A DNA stretch of 64,000 nucleotides, taken from positions 186,001 through 250,000 of the forward strand of contig NZ_MINI01000048.1 in the NCBI RefSeq assembly GCF_002906855.1, in the 5' to 3' direction. Under the pieces are notes generated by a model. The model saw only the letters and a list, made by a program, of their open reading frames with translations. It ran no database searches and was not told the origin of the DNA. This document shows, in pieces, positions 1-8,800 of the stretch; positions within the stretch are counted from its first letter, which is position 1, and each line of letters begins with the position of its first letter. Both the position numbers and the translations under genes were made by a program. Source of the stretch: Pseudomonas putida. Its GTDB lineage: Bacteria; Pseudomonadota; Gammaproteobacteria; Pseudomonadales; Pseudomonadaceae.

Positions 1-288
1 CGAGTCCAGCTGGAAAAGGCTCGAAAGCTCACCTACCAGGCTCTCGGCGGTAGCCAGTGGCTGGCCCGCCGGGCAGACGATGCTCACCTGATAAACGCCG
101 GTGTACTCGTAGGCATCACTGCCCAGGTAGCGGCAGGTGGTGCCCGCCGGCAGTTGAAAGGCCTGCAGGTAGGTTTCGTCGGGCCCGGCCTCGAACCCCT
201 GCTCGAAGTTCGCGACCCGGATCGGGCGCGCCGCAGCCCAGGCCATCAGCCTGATCTCGATGGCCTGTCGTGCTCTTGCGTGGCTCAT
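1..288 (-). CDS. Phage tail terminator-like protein (3' end cut by window edge)
   Basis: ATG at 288 overlaps the stop of the upstream gene (ATGA). The 96 visible residues (start MSHARARQAIEIRLMAWAAA, later YEYTGVYQVSIVCPAGQ) resemble the DUF4128 tail-terminator-like family, which caps the siphovirus tail tube at the head-proximal end. The reading frame stays open to base 1, so the C-terminus is outside the window. Its place after the HK97 gp10-like gene fits the usual head-to-tail gene order. Family assignment is by recalled sequence resemblance. Confidence 0.75.
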   Translation of the reverse strand, partial: MSHARARQAIEIRLMAWAAARPIRVANFEQGFEAGPDETYLQAFQLPAGTTCRYLGSDAYEYTGVYQVSIVCPAGQPLATAESLVGELSSLFQLDS

Positions 289-956
289 GCTCGGTGGGTC
301 CTGATGGCTTCTTCGACGATGCGCTGGAAGTCGGCGACGGTGACTCGCACCATGCCGCCAGGCGCCTGTGAGCTGTGGCCGTACTCCAGAGGGATGGCGT
401 ACGGCAGGTTGTTGACGATGTAGGCGACCTCGCCGGCGGAAAGATCACCGGCAGCCACGAGAAGCCTGTCCAGCGTCTCGCCGGCGCTCTCGATGTCCTC
501 GATCTCGCCTGCGGCTGGAGCGCCGATGGTGAGCTGCCAGTTACTGCGGAAGCGCCCGCCCACGTAGCCCTGGCCAACCCTCCGGACGCCGAACCCGAAG
601 TTCTCGCGCTGCTCGCGCTTGGTCAGCGGTTTGCGCAGCCGCAGGCCGCCTTTCAGGTTGCCGCTTTTGGTGTAGTTGGATTGGTTGGACGTGATCCCGG
701 CATTGATGGCTGCAGCCTTGGCGTTGTAAGCCGCTATCTGCTCAGCCGCGCTGCCCTGGGCCTCGACGTTCACTTTCCAGAGATCCGGATTACCGACCGG
801 CGACATGGTCACCAGCCTCCGTCCGACCATGATGACGACCTCGCGAAAGGTCAGATCCATCGCTTCCTTGGCTGCCTCTGCGAACTGCTCCAGCTGGGCA
901 GCAAAGCCGCCGTCCAGGCCACCGTAGCGGCTGGTCATGTGTGAGCCGCGGGCCAT
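285..956 (-). CDS. HK97 gp10-like tail completion protein
   Basis: 223 aa. The phrase SPVGNPDLWK near residue 52 and GYVGGRFRSNW near 130 are typical of HK97 gp10-family proteins, which act at the head-tail junction or in tail completion. ATG at 956 has GAGG 8 nt upstream; an internal Met at 941 is an alternative start. The stop overlaps the ATG of the tail terminator gene, and the upstream gene ends 2 nt before the start, so translation is probably coupled. Confidence 0.75.
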   Translation of the reverse strand: MARGSHMTSRYGGLDGGFAAQLEQFAEAAKEAMDLTFREVVIMVGRRLVTMSPVGNPDLWKVNVEAQGSAAEQIAAYNAKAAAINAGITSNQSNYTKSGNLKGGLRLRKPLTKREQRENFGFGVRRVGQGYVGGRFRSNWQLTIGAPAAGEIEDIESAGETLDRLLVAAGDLSAGEVAYIVNNLPYAIPLEYGHSSQAPGGMVRVTVADFQRIVEEAIRTHRA

Positions 957-958
957 GT

Positions 959-1345
959 CTACTTCCTCAGCTGAATGGTCCAGGTGGCCTTGGCCGCGTC
1001 TTGCCCGACGTCCATGACTCGGTAGCCGCTGATACGATCGCCGATGGCGGGGATAGCAGGGGCTTCCGTGACCGCGTCGCCATCCTTAACGAACAGCTCG
1101 TTCTGCAGCGCCTTGAGGCGCACGTCTGTTGCCAGGATGCGCGTACCGTCGATTTCCCGGGCATTGTACTGGCCGAAGACACCGCGACCGGCATAGTGCA
1201 GCGTTGTCGCTGGCGTACTGCCGCCCTTCTCAGGATCGTAGGTGCCAGGTACAGACCGGCTACCATCGACCGCCGCCACTGCGTCGGCCAAATCAGTATC
1301 GAAGGCCTGGGCCAGCTCGGCCTGTAACTCGCGTCGAAGCCCCAT
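959..1345 (-). CDS. Putative head-tail joining protein
   Basis: 128 aa, beginning MGLRRELQAELAQAFDTDLA. The frame is open further upstream, but that part overlaps the DnaT-like gene out of frame, so the ATG at 1345, one base beyond the end of the upstream stop codon (1347-1349), is preferred. No catalytic motif is visible. Position between a DnaT-like connector and an HK97 gp10-like gene, and its size, suggest a head-completion (stopper or adaptor) protein. Function is inferred from gene order. Confidence 0.6.
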   Translation of the reverse strand: MGLRRELQAELAQAFDTDLADAVAAVDGSRSVPGTYDPEKGGSTPATTLHYAGRGVFGQYNAREIDGTRILATDVRLKALQNELFVKDGDAVTEAPAIPAIGDRISGYRVMDVGQDAAKATWTIQLRK

Positions 1346-1346
1346 G

Positions 1347-1715
1347 TCACCCCCTGACGATCTTGACCTGGCCGGTGCCCAGATACCGCGCCAGCAGGGC
1401 CAAGGCGAAGGACTCACCAGCGCTGATGGCCTTGGACGTAGCCGAGTAGGTCTTGCTGCTCGACACGCCGTCCGCATCCACGGACTTGCTCAGCACGCCG
1501 GTTTCCTTCGCCTGGAACAGGTTGCCAGCCGCCGCCTCTACTGCCACCTCTGCGCCCGCCTGCACGACGTCGGCGGGAACCTTGTCGAACTCAGGCAGGC
1601 CCTGGTTGGTGAGCCAGGTGTTGGCCATCAGCACCGCACGCGCCTTCTTTTCATCCGGCGCCCAGGTCTGGCCCAGCAGAGCGTCGACCTGCTCGATGCT
1701 GACGTAGGTCGTCAT
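1347..1715 (-). CDS. DnaT-like phage structural protein (connector candidate)
   Basis: 122 aa, starting MTTYVSIEQVDALLGQTWAP. The sequence matches what is usually annotated as DnaT-like ssDNA-binding protein in Pseudomonas and lambdoid phages, although its constant position right after the capsid genes suggests a neck/adaptor role rather than replication. It is mostly helical with an Ala-rich C-terminal half. Its ATG overlaps the stop of the upstream gene by one base. Confidence 0.6.
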   Translation of the reverse strand: MTTYVSIEQVDALLGQTWAPDEKKARAVLMANTWLTNQGLPEFDKVPADVVQAGAEVAVEAAAGNLFQAKETGVLSKSVDADGVSSSKTYSATSKAISAGESFALALLARYLGTGQVKIVRG

Positions 1716-2011
1716 TACGCGGCCCCGTCCAGCAGCTTCTGCAGGTCTTCCAGGGTGGCTTCAGGCCCGAATTGCACGCCCTTCTCGGTCAGCGCACCCT
1801 GCAGCTTTGCCTTCTGCTCGGCTTCTTCAGCGGCTTTCTTTTCAGCTGCGGACTTGCTGACCTTGGAGGCTTTGCCCTCCTTGATCGGCTCGGGATGCTC
1901 ATAACCCTCCGGCGCGAACTTGGCGTCGATGATTTTGTAGCCCTTGCGACGCAGGTAGGTCTTGCGCTCTGCCGAGACCGGGTGCTGCTCGTAAATGATG
2001 CTCTCGCTCAT
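1715..2011 (-). CDS. Small phage structural-region protein, charged linker plus C-terminal helical motif
   Basis: 98 aa. The N-terminal 40 residues are basic and compact (KTYLRRKGYKIIDAKFAPEG), followed by a Lys/Ala/Glu-rich coiled segment (residues about 45-70). The C-terminal LTEKGVQFGPEATLEDLQKLL looks like a HeH/LEM-type helix-extended-helix motif. The gene sits 42 nt downstream of the major capsid gene. Function unknown; a capsid-associated role is inferred from position only. Confidence 0.65.
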   Translation of the reverse strand: MSESIIYEQHPVSAERKTYLRRKGYKIIDAKFAPEGYEHPEPIKEGKASKVSKSAAEKKAAEEAEQKAKLQGALTEKGVQFGPEATLEDLQKLLDGAA

Positions 2012-2053
2012 GGCGATCTCCTGAGGAAGGCGCCCCGAAGGGCGCGGTACCGG

Positions 2054-3022
2054 TTACTTGGTGGCGTCGCCGATGGTCATGACGCCGGCCGAGCCCTTGA
2101 TGCTATTCGCCACCAGATCCCAGTTGGTGCCGGTGGAAAGCTCGGAGTTGGTCGGCGACTTGCCGCCGTTGGCGGTGTCCCAGGTGTAGCCCTTGAGGCC
2201 CAGGCCGAAGGTGTAGTCGGCCTGCATGGTGGTCTCGATACGCTCCTTGCCGTTGGAGGTCTCGATGTTGGTGATCAGGTCGGAACCATCCATCACCATG
2301 GCTGCGCCATCGGCCAGGCTGAGCACCTTCTGCTTGTTCGGGGTGCCAGCCTCGTACAGCGCCGGGGCATCGGTAACGATCACCGCCTTGCCCAGAACGT
2401 CGACGACCAGAACACCACCCGCCTGGAACAGCTGCTGGTTGTTGGCCAGGTTCTTACCGATCAGGGCGTGGTACTGGGCGCCGGTCATGACCTGAGCGAT
2501 CAGTCGTGCCGAGGCGTCGCCGAACAGCGCGTGGGCACCGTTGATGGCGATGTAGTCGACGCCAGCGGTTGCCGACACGTCGTTGAGCGCGCCCGGCTGG
2601 TTGCCGATGGCCGCGACCAGGGCGGCGATGGCAGTGTTCAGCTGATCCGAGACGATGGCCTCGGACAGGTTGCGGCTGATGACCTCCAGCGCTTCCTCGG
2701 GGTTTTTCTGCACCCAGGACAGCTGTGCAGGCTCCCACAGGATAGGGCCGAAGCCGCCGGCGATCTTCACCGAGTCGTACTGCTTCTGCGACAGCGGGGT
2801 CGCGGACTGGTTGCCGTTGGCGGCGTAGCGATCGACGCGACGCTGAGCGCCGTGCAGGCCCGCCCAGAACGATTCCTGCAGGAAGTCACCGTCGATGCCC
2901 TGAGTGGTCAGACGGATCGCACCGGCCGAGGCCGCGTTGAACTTGTCGACGTCCTGGGTCAGGGTTTCGATGGTGGCGTGGCGAAGGTACTCGTTAAACA
3001 CCTTCATGTTCGAAAGGGCCAT
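2054..3022 (-). CDS. Major capsid protein
   Basis: 322 aa; start MALSNMKVFNEYLRHATIET, with AGGAGG 5 nt before the ATG. Recognised as a capsid protein of Pseudomonas temperate siphoviruses from the conserved phrases NAASAGAIRLTTQGIDGDF, FWAGLHGAQRRVDRYAANG and EVISRNLSEAIVSDQLNTA. It presumably has the HK97 fold. The scaffold gene ends 10 nt upstream and the two would be co-translated. No N-terminal propeptide is obvious, consistent with a separate scaffold protein. Confidence 0.85.
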   Translation of the reverse strand: MALSNMKVFNEYLRHATIETLTQDVDKFNAASAGAIRLTTQGIDGDFLQESFWAGLHGAQRRVDRYAANGNQSATPLSQKQYDSVKIAGGFGPILWEPAQLSWVQKNPEEALEVISRNLSEAIVSDQLNTAIAALVAAIGNQPGALNDVSATAGVDYIAINGAHALFGDASARLIAQVMTGAQYHALIGKNLANNQQLFQAGGVLVVDVLGKAVIVTDAPALYEAGTPNKQKVLSLADGAAMVMDGSDLITNIETSNGKERIETTMQADYTFGLGLKGYTWDTANGGKSPTNSELSTGTNWDLVANSIKGSAGVMTIGDATK

Positions 3023-3031
3023 TGGGCCTCC

Positions 3032-3778
3032 TTATTCGCTTGCGATCAGGCCCTTCATGGCTTCCAGGCGCTCTGCCTTGGTGCCGCCGAAGTTGCCCTT
3101 TGTAGTTTTGGTGCCACCACCTCCGTTCGGAGCGCCGCCGCCATTGGCACCGGAGCTCTTCAGGATGTGGTCGCGATGGGGGTACTGCGAGACGAGGGTT
3201 TCGAGTGCTTCGTTGAAGTCGGCCAGCTCACCCGGGCGGCTGCGACTGAAGATCTTTTGGCCCTGAGCGTCGTAGGCGACGACCTTGCCTTCCTCGATCT
3301 TGAAGCTGTTGCCGAAGGTGGCCTGGACCATGTCAGCCGGTACCGCCATCTTCTCGGCGATGAACTGGGAGCGGGCGAAGCTGCCACCGATTTTCTCGGC
3401 GTATAGCTGCTGCTCGAAGCCCTGCGCCTTGGTGTTGGCTTCGTCCAGCTGGGTCTGGAAGGCCTTGCTGATCTCGCCCTTCACCTTCTCGATCTCGCCG
3501 GCATCCACCAGCTTCTTGGCGTCGAGGTTGGCGACGATTTCCAGCGCCTTCTTGGCGGCCGCAGCATCTTCGATGCCTTCGAACGCCTTGGCGGTCTTCT
3601 CGAAGCCGTCGGCGCGCTCGCGGTGCGACTTGGCTTCGGCGTTTAGCCGGGTGATGGTGTTGCGGGTGCCCACGGCATCGAAGGCGACTTCCTTGCCATC
3701 GTCCTCGACGTAGACAGGCTTGCCATCCTCAATCACGGCGTACTGCTTGCCATCCACTTCAACGGTCTTGAGTTTCAT
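3032..3778 (-). CDS. Capsid scaffolding protein
   Basis: 248 aa from the ATG at 3778 (MKLKTVEVDGKQYAV). The open frame extends upstream into the intergenic terminator region, which argues for this start. A long acidic/basic coiled-coil (about residues 45-130, rich in Ala, Glu, Lys) is followed by a compact C-terminal domain and a Gly-rich, Lys-ending tail (GGGTKTTKGNFGG...). This layout is typical of phage scaffolds that coat the inside of the procapsid. Position directly before the capsid gene supports the call. Confidence 0.75.
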   Translation of the reverse strand: MKLKTVEVDGKQYAVIEDGKPVYVEDDGKEVAFDAVGTRNTITRLNAEAKSHRERADGFEKTAKAFEGIEDAAAAKKALEIVANLDAKKLVDAGEIEKVKGEISKAFQTQLDEANTKAQGFEQQLYAEKIGGSFARSQFIAEKMAVPADMVQATFGNSFKIEEGKVVAYDAQGQKIFSRSRPGELADFNEALETLVSQYPHRDHILKSSGANGGGAPNGGGGTKTTKGNFGGTKAERLEAMKGLIASE

Positions 3779-3856
3779 GTCGTCTCTCTGGGCCATCCGG
3801 CCAGTTGATGAGCCATCCGGCCCCAGTTGCGCCCCGTCCATCCGAACCGCAGGCAG

Positions 3857-3881
3857 AAAAAAGCCCCGCCAGAGGCGAGGC
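3857..3881 (-). terminator. Intrinsic terminator between minor head and scaffold genes
   Basis: Read on the minus strand: an 8-bp stem GCCTCGCC / GGCGGGGC (one G-T pair) with a 3-nt loop, followed by six T. It lies inside the structural operon, downstream of the minor head gene and upstream of scaffold and capsid. Confidence 0.7.
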
Positions 3882-3890
3882 CTTGAAGTT

Positions 3891-3929
3891 GCGCACCACG
3901 AAATCGCAGGGGATGGATTCGTGGCGCGG
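3891..3929. repeat. Palindromic element copy D
   Basis: GCGCACCAC (3891-3899), 21-nt interior starting GAAATCG, then GTGGCGCGG (3921-3929). It ends 3 nt before the stop codon of the minor head gene and immediately precedes the intrinsic terminator. One of four copies in the prophage (others at 9595, 15957, 26205). Confidence 0.75.
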
Positions 3930-3931
3930 CG

Positions 3932-5008
3932 TTACTTGAGCCGCTCCTGCAGCTGCGCAAGCGTGAGGAGCTTTCCCTTGTCGTTGTAGAACGTGCTGAG
4001 CTTCAGCCCACCTTCTCGCATCAGCCGACCACGCTCTGGCCCGAGGATCTCGTCCTGGCGCGCTGCAGACTGCTTGCTGAGCCATTCAGCGTAGGTGGTC
4101 GACTCTGGCACTTGGCCGTCCATGCTCGCCCGGGTTGCGCCGTCGCTAAAGCCCAGGGCCTTGGCGCTCTTGAGCGCCGGAACCTTCGAGGATCGGCAGC
4201 AGAAGTGGATGCGCCCGGGCCCGGCCAGCCACGGGATCGTGTGGCCTATGGGCTTGTAAGTGCCCAGCGTGTACGGCAGGCGGTCACGTATCCGGCAGTC
4301 GCTTGATGTGTGATTGTCCAGCGTACTGAGCCACTCAACATGGCTGATGATGTCGCTGTTCGCCTCATACGCTGCGTCGCTGGCCGTTTCGGCGGTATGG
4401 GAAACCGCAGACCGCACTACCGCCTCAACGTCGCGCCTGGCCTTCTGGAGGGCGCCGTCGGCGTATTGCTGAGCCCGGCTGCCCATGACCGTGCGGACGA
4501 TCTCGGCAGTGGTACGCCCCTCGACCACACCCGAGCGCACGGCATCGCGCACTGCGGCAGCGCGGCTGGACTCGATGCCGGCCATCCACTCCCTCAACAG
4601 GCGCCCCTGGAATGGTCGAGCCTGGGCGATCGCCTTCACCGCGCTGAACGCAGGGGAAGCGACTGGGTATGCCTCCTGTACCAGGGCCGGGAGAACGGCG
4701 CGAAGCGCGCTCTGCTGGAACGCCAGCTCGTAGCTGACCAATCCGTCGGTCATCTGATCCATGGCCAGGCGGATCTCGACGAAGGTCTGCCGGTTGATCC
4801 TCAGCACCGCCGCCAGGGCGATATCCACGGCGGCTGCCGAGAGGTCCGCGCCTAGGTTCTCGATTGCCTCAATCAGGGCGGCCCGCAGATCGGCATCCTT
4901 GCTGTTCAGGACCTTGATGATCGTCACAACCTGGCTGTTGCTCAGCCTGGACAAGTCGACCTCATGACCGATCAGCTCGTTCAGCAGCTTCTCGTTGGCC
5001 GTCTTCAT
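3932..5008 (-). CDS. Minor head protein (phage Mu gpF-like head morphogenesis)
   Basis: 358 aa. The C-terminal half contains the Mu F-like signature: WLSTLDNHTSSDCRIRDRLPY followed about 25 residues later by GPGRIHFCCRSSKVP. These Cys/His residues are typical of the family and may bind a metal. The N-terminal half is helical. The ATG at 5008 overlaps the portal stop; a GTG one codon upstream is an alternative. Members of this family sit inside the procapsid and assist head assembly or DNA ejection. Confidence 0.8.
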   Translation of the reverse strand: MKTANEKLLNELIGHEVDLSRLSNSQVVTIIKVLNSKDADLRAALIEAIENLGADLSAAAVDIALAAVLRINRQTFVEIRLAMDQMTDGLVSYELAFQQSALRAVLPALVQEAYPVASPAFSAVKAIAQARPFQGRLLREWMAGIESSRAAAVRDAVRSGVVEGRTTAEIVRTVMGSRAQQYADGALQKARRDVEAVVRSAVSHTAETASDAAYEANSDIISHVEWLSTLDNHTSSDCRIRDRLPYTLGTYKPIGHTIPWLAGPGRIHFCCRSSKVPALKSAKALGFSDGATRASMDGQVPESTTYAEWLSKQSAARQDEILGPERGRLMREGGLKLSTFYNDKGKLLTLAQLQERLK

Positions 5009-6387
5009 CACAGCGTACCGAGGGCCGGGCCCTGGGCGTCAATCTTCGCCCGCTCGTCGTCCCAGTCGTATTCGTCGCTGATCACGCCGCGGCGCTGCAT
5101 TTCGGCGAACAGCGTCTCCTTGGAGATCATGCCGGCGTTGGCCATCGAGACCAGGGTCGGCAGCGATACTTCTGGCATGAAGTCGACGTCGTAGTTGCCA
5201 CGCATCTCGACTGTGCCGCCGTCGCCGAGGCTGCGGTACTCGGCCATGAACTGCAGCAGCTGCGCCAGGCAGTCGCCGAAATGGTTCGACATCCGCTGCA
5301 GGGGTGACAGCTCTTGCGCCGCCTCCTCCTCAGCCTGGGTCGCGGTCTTGGTCGCGGCCTTCTCCGGCGTGAGCAGCTTGCCGCCGGCCATCCGCATCTC
5401 ATCGAGCAGATCCTTCAGCGCGGTCCGACCGGCCTCCACGGCCTTGCCGGTGTGCTCCACGTACTTCAGGTCGCCATTGGCCGGCAGATCGGTCAGCGAC
5501 CCGGTTCCAACCTTGAACTCTGGCGGTACCGGAACGCCCTGGTCGGTGAACTGCATCTGCACACCGATGCGAGCCAGGATCGGCACGCGGATTACGTGCA
5601 GGATGTTGTCCTGGTCGCTCTGGCTCTGCCAGTGCTTGACGTTCAGGTGGGCCAACTCCAGCAGCGGTGGCTTAGCCGTCATAAAACCGGTACGCCCGGT
5701 GTAGAAGGTCGCCCATGGGATGCGATCCAGGCTGGTAGTGCCCTGCTCATGGAGGGCCCAGACCGCCTTGGACGTTGCGCGGCGGTAGGTTCGCCATCCG
5801 CCCGGGATCAGTACGCGGATCTGCTCGACGCACTTGGCGCCGAACTCACCATCCTCCTCCTCAACCACCTCCCGGTAGCGGACCATGGTCAGCACGCCGC
5901 CCTTGGAGCGCCAGCCCAGCACCTGGGATGGCTTCACCATCACCACATAGGGGCGGACGCCAGCGGCCTGCTCCTCCGCCTTCGTCTTCAGCCCATCAAC
6001 TGACGGGTGATCGACGAATGCGTGGCAGATGCCGTGGCTGAGGCCCTCTCGAAAGAACTCGACAGCCCATGAATTCAAGTCATTGCCGGCCCGGTCGATG
6101 TCCGTCGCCATTGCAACGATGTCCCCGGGCACGCCGTCTCCGAGCTGCAGGGGCTCAGCAAACACCCTGGCCGTCATGTTGCCGACTGTCTCCGAGTAAG
6201 CCGGCAGCAGCGTCGAAAGGCGCAGACGCTCCCGGTATCCGTCATCCGACTCGGCCGGATACTGCGGCAGCAGTTTCTTGCCCACCGCCCGCATCGCCAT
6301 CGTCCCACCCATGAGCGGCGTGATCACGGCCCAGTACCCGCGCATCTCGTCGACGGCGGGAAGCGTGAGGCTTGGGTTATCGCTCAT
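5008..6387 (-). CDS. Portal protein (DUF4055 type)
   Basis: 459 aa from the ATG at 6387, starting MSDNPSLTLPAVDEMRGYWA. The ATG lies just past the terminase stop at 6390-6392. The phrases TPLMGGTMAMRAVGKKLLPQ, ETVGNMTARVFAEPLQL and ELSPLQRMSNHFGDCLAQLL match DUF4055 phage portal-like proteins. The portal forms the dodecameric vertex through which terminase packages DNA. Order TerS-TerL-portal-minor head supports the assignment. Confidence 0.8.
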   Translation of the reverse strand: MSDNPSLTLPAVDEMRGYWAVITPLMGGTMAMRAVGKKLLPQYPAESDDGYRERLRLSTLLPAYSETVGNMTARVFAEPLQLGDGVPGDIVAMATDIDRAGNDLNSWAVEFFREGLSHGICHAFVDHPSVDGLKTKAEEQAAGVRPYVVMVKPSQVLGWRSKGGVLTMVRYREVVEEEDGEFGAKCVEQIRVLIPGGWRTYRRATSKAVWALHEQGTTSLDRIPWATFYTGRTGFMTAKPPLLELAHLNVKHWQSQSDQDNILHVIRVPILARIGVQMQFTDQGVPVPPEFKVGTGSLTDLPANGDLKYVEHTGKAVEAGRTALKDLLDEMRMAGGKLLTPEKAATKTATQAEEEAAQELSPLQRMSNHFGDCLAQLLQFMAEYRSLGDGGTVEMRGNYDVDFMPEVSLPTLVSMANAGMISKETLFAEMQRRGVISDEYDWDDERAKIDAQGPALGTL

Positions 6388-6389
6388 GG

Positions 6390-7688
6390 TCACATTCTCA
6401 AGGATTGGGTCACGATCATTGGCTTGACGATCGGATAGTCGTGATGGATGAAGTAGCCGCCGGCGTCGTTGGCGTGGTCGACCCCAGACTTCTTGTCCGG
6501 CTCGCCGTTTGGAGCCCACACCTGCTGCTCCAGGCCGTCCGCATAGGTCGGGCAGCGCAGCGGGTTGATCAGATAGCGGCGCTCGCCATTCGCGTTGCAG
6601 AACATCGCGTTCATGGCGTTGATCCGATCCTTCACAGGCGGGTTGGCGTCGGGTGCGATTACGCTGAAGCCGGCCTGGCGCAGGATGGCGATGTCCGTCT
6701 CACTGGCGTTTACCGACTTACGTGAACCGCCTGAGGCGTCCGGGTAGATTCTGATCTCGCAGGTCTTCTCATAGTCGCGGCCGTTGTGCCTCCAATACCG
6801 CTCCTTGATGCGCCGGATCATGTCCGGGGTATCGAAGCCGTCGATCAGCTCATCCACGGCCCTGGGCTTCCCGTCAGCGCGTTTGACGTGAGTGATCGCC
6901 GCCATCTTGCCGACGTTGAAGTCCATGCCGATAAACAGGGTCTCTCCAGGCTCGACGGTGTCGAAGCAGGAATTCAGCTTCCGGTCGTAAGCGTGGTAGA
7001 TCGACCCGGAGTTCAGGTTGACGAACTGGCCATTCAGGTAGGCCAAGATCAACTGGGCCGGGTACGACTCCATCAGCGACGGGATATAGTCGGTCGGTAG
7101 ATTCAGCTCATTGTCGAACGTGCTCGCCTGCACCAGGCCGTACATGCCTTGCAGCGCTGGCTTCTCGCGCAGCTGCTTCACGAACTGCTGGTAGACGAAC
7201 TTGAACCCCTCGGGGGTCGTGGTCACGTCCACGCCGTTCTTCAGCCCGTGCACGTTGTAGCGCATCCGGGCAATGATCTTGCGCCAGGCATGCTCGGCCT
7301 TCAGCGCGGGCAGAACGTCGAGTTCGTCGACCAGGGCGTGCCCGATCTTGAAGCCGACGATGGTCTGCGGCTTCTCCATGGAACGGCAGATGGTCGTGCT
7401 GCGGTACTGGCCGCCGCTATAGAACTCGACCTCCTTGTCGCTCTCCTTCGTCTTGACCTTCAGGCCCCAATCGAAGGCGACCTCCTCGATGGTCGGGAAG
7501 AAGATGTCGCGGATCTGCGGGTACGTCGGGGCAAAGTAGCCGGAGTCGATCCGGGGCCACTCCCACACGTGTTTGCACAGCGCGGCGCAGCCTACCCAGG
7601 TCTTGCCAGAGCCGAACCCAGCCACGAACCCGCGAAACTTGTTCTCCATGCGAAGGAAGTTAGCCTGGGGCACGTTAAGTGACGGCAT
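6390..7688 (-). CDS. Terminase large subunit
   Basis: 432 aa from the ATG at 7688 (MPSLNVPQANFLRMENKFRG). Walker A GFGSGKT is at residues 24-30, Walker B-like HALVDELDVL near 120, and nuclease-domain aspartates in FIGMDFNVGKMAA and IYPDASGGSRKS. The protein cuts and pumps the concatemeric genome into the procapsid. It overlaps the small subunit gene by 14 nt. Length and motif order are normal for the family. Confidence 0.92.
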   Translation of the reverse strand: MPSLNVPQANFLRMENKFRGFVAGFGSGKTWVGCAALCKHVWEWPRIDSGYFAPTYPQIRDIFFPTIEEVAFDWGLKVKTKESDKEVEFYSGGQYRSTTICRSMEKPQTIVGFKIGHALVDELDVLPALKAEHAWRKIIARMRYNVHGLKNGVDVTTTPEGFKFVYQQFVKQLREKPALQGMYGLVQASTFDNELNLPTDYIPSLMESYPAQLILAYLNGQFVNLNSGSIYHAYDRKLNSCFDTVEPGETLFIGMDFNVGKMAAITHVKRADGKPRAVDELIDGFDTPDMIRRIKERYWRHNGRDYEKTCEIRIYPDASGGSRKSVNASETDIAILRQAGFSVIAPDANPPVKDRINAMNAMFCNANGERRYLINPLRCPTYADGLEQQVWAPNGEPDKKSGVDHANDAGGYFIHHDYPIVKPMIVTQSLRM

Positions 7689-8136
7689 CAGGCTTCCTCG
7701 CATCCACCACATCGACCTGCACCCGGGTGGGCGGCACGTTGTCGTGGGGGTTCTCGTTCTTGGTCTGGCGGTTCACGTAGACGTCGCCGACCTCTTTGGC
7801 TGCCTGCTCGTACAGCTGGGCCGTCAGCGCCAGGTTGCGCATGTTCTCGGCCTTCTCAGCCATCCGCCCAAGACCGCGCAGACGGAACGCTCGGTTGGCG
7901 ATTGGGATGTCCGCCGTTTCTTCTCGAAATCGCTTTCGGCACTCATGGAACAGATCAGCCCACTTTTGGGCCAGGCCCCTGCCTGCATACTTGGTGGGGT
8001 CATGCGACTCGCATTGCTGGCGACTCACCTCGATGCCGAACTCCCTCTTGACCGCCTCGGCTACCTGAGTAGGCGTATCGAAACAGGCCAGCGCCTGCAC
8101 GATGTAGGCTTTGACCTCGCTTCGTAGTGCTGCCAT
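7675..8136 (-). CDS. Terminase small subunit (DUF2280 type)
   Basis: 153 aa from the ATG at 8136 (MAALRSEVKAYIVQALACFD); a TTG at 8154 in the same frame is possible. The N-terminal helix-turn-helix (TPTQVAEAVKREFGIEVSRQQ) would recognise the packaging site, and residues about 65-130 are an oligomerising helical region. DUF2280 proteins are found directly before large terminases, as here. Confidence 0.8.
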   Translation of the reverse strand: MAALRSEVKAYIVQALACFDTPTQVAEAVKREFGIEVSRQQCESHDPTKYAGRGLAQKWADLFHECRKRFREETADIPIANRAFRLRGLGRMAEKAENMRNLALTAQLYEQAAKEVGDVYVNRQTKNENPHDNVPPTRVQVDVVDARKPDAVT

Positions 8137-8167
8137 GGGTTTGTCATCCGTCAAAACCTGTCAAAAA

Positions 8168-8776
8168 TCAGGCCGACTTGAGTAGGCAGGTTCCGCAGGC
8201 CCTCGAAATGTTGATCTTGGCCACCTCAGGCGGCCGGCTTGCAGCGTCGATCAGCTGCTGTACGTCGTGGCTGGCACCGTAGCGTCGGACCACACCGACG
8301 AACTCTTCGACGTCGTGTCCGCGCATCTCAAGCTTGGGCATGCCGTCATCGCCGAATGCTGGGGCGCCGTACTTATCGAGCTTGTGGCCGATGTGGTACA
8401 GCTCGTGTTCGACCAGAGCGCAGAACTCTGCCTCGGTGCACTGGGCGCAGTAGTCGCCAGCCAAAGTGATGAGGAACTCCGGCTCCTCTCCGAACCAATC
8501 ACGCATCTGCTGCTCTTGGCGAGCCTTCTGCCAGCCGCCCGCACGGATCATCAGCTGCTCAGCCTGCCCCAGCACTGACCTGCCCTTCTTCGCAAAGCTG
8601 GACGACGCCCACATGACGCCGACGCTCGCATCGATCAGATGGGCGTGCTCTTCGTTGTGAATGCTGCCGGTGCTGGCGAGGATCTCGCGCTGTATCCACT
8701 CCCATAGTTCGGGAGCCGGCGTGAGGATCAGGAATGGCGATTCGAGCAGGTCGGCGGGCGGCATCGGTCTGTTCAT
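8168..8776 (-). CDS. Putative phage metallopeptidase
   Basis: 202 aa. It contains a zinc-protease motif HELYH at residues 124-128 with a possible third ligand at His154 (RGHDVEEF). This matches the predicted phage metallopeptidase family often encoded beside terminase genes. Two CxxC pairs (CAQC near 110 and CGTC near the C-terminus) may bind a second metal. No signal peptide or cell-wall-binding domain is seen, so it is unlikely to be the endolysin. Substrate unknown. Confidence 0.75.
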   Translation of the reverse strand: MNRPMPPADLLESPFLILTPAPELWEWIQREILASTGSIHNEEHAHLIDASVGVMWASSSFAKKGRSVLGQAEQLMIRAGGWQKARQEQQMRDWFGEEPEFLITLAGDYCAQCTEAEFCALVEHELYHIGHKLDKYGAPAFGDDGMPKLEMRGHDVEEFVGVVRRYGASHDVQQLIDAASRPPEVAKINISRACGTCLLKSA

Positions 8777-8800
8777 GTGCGCGCCTTAAAGTCACCAAAT

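Noticed and set aside
1772..3406. 544-codon plus-strand open frame over the capsid and scaffold genes
   Set aside because: Spans two unrelated real genes on the opposite strand and their gap; no ribosome site or domain.
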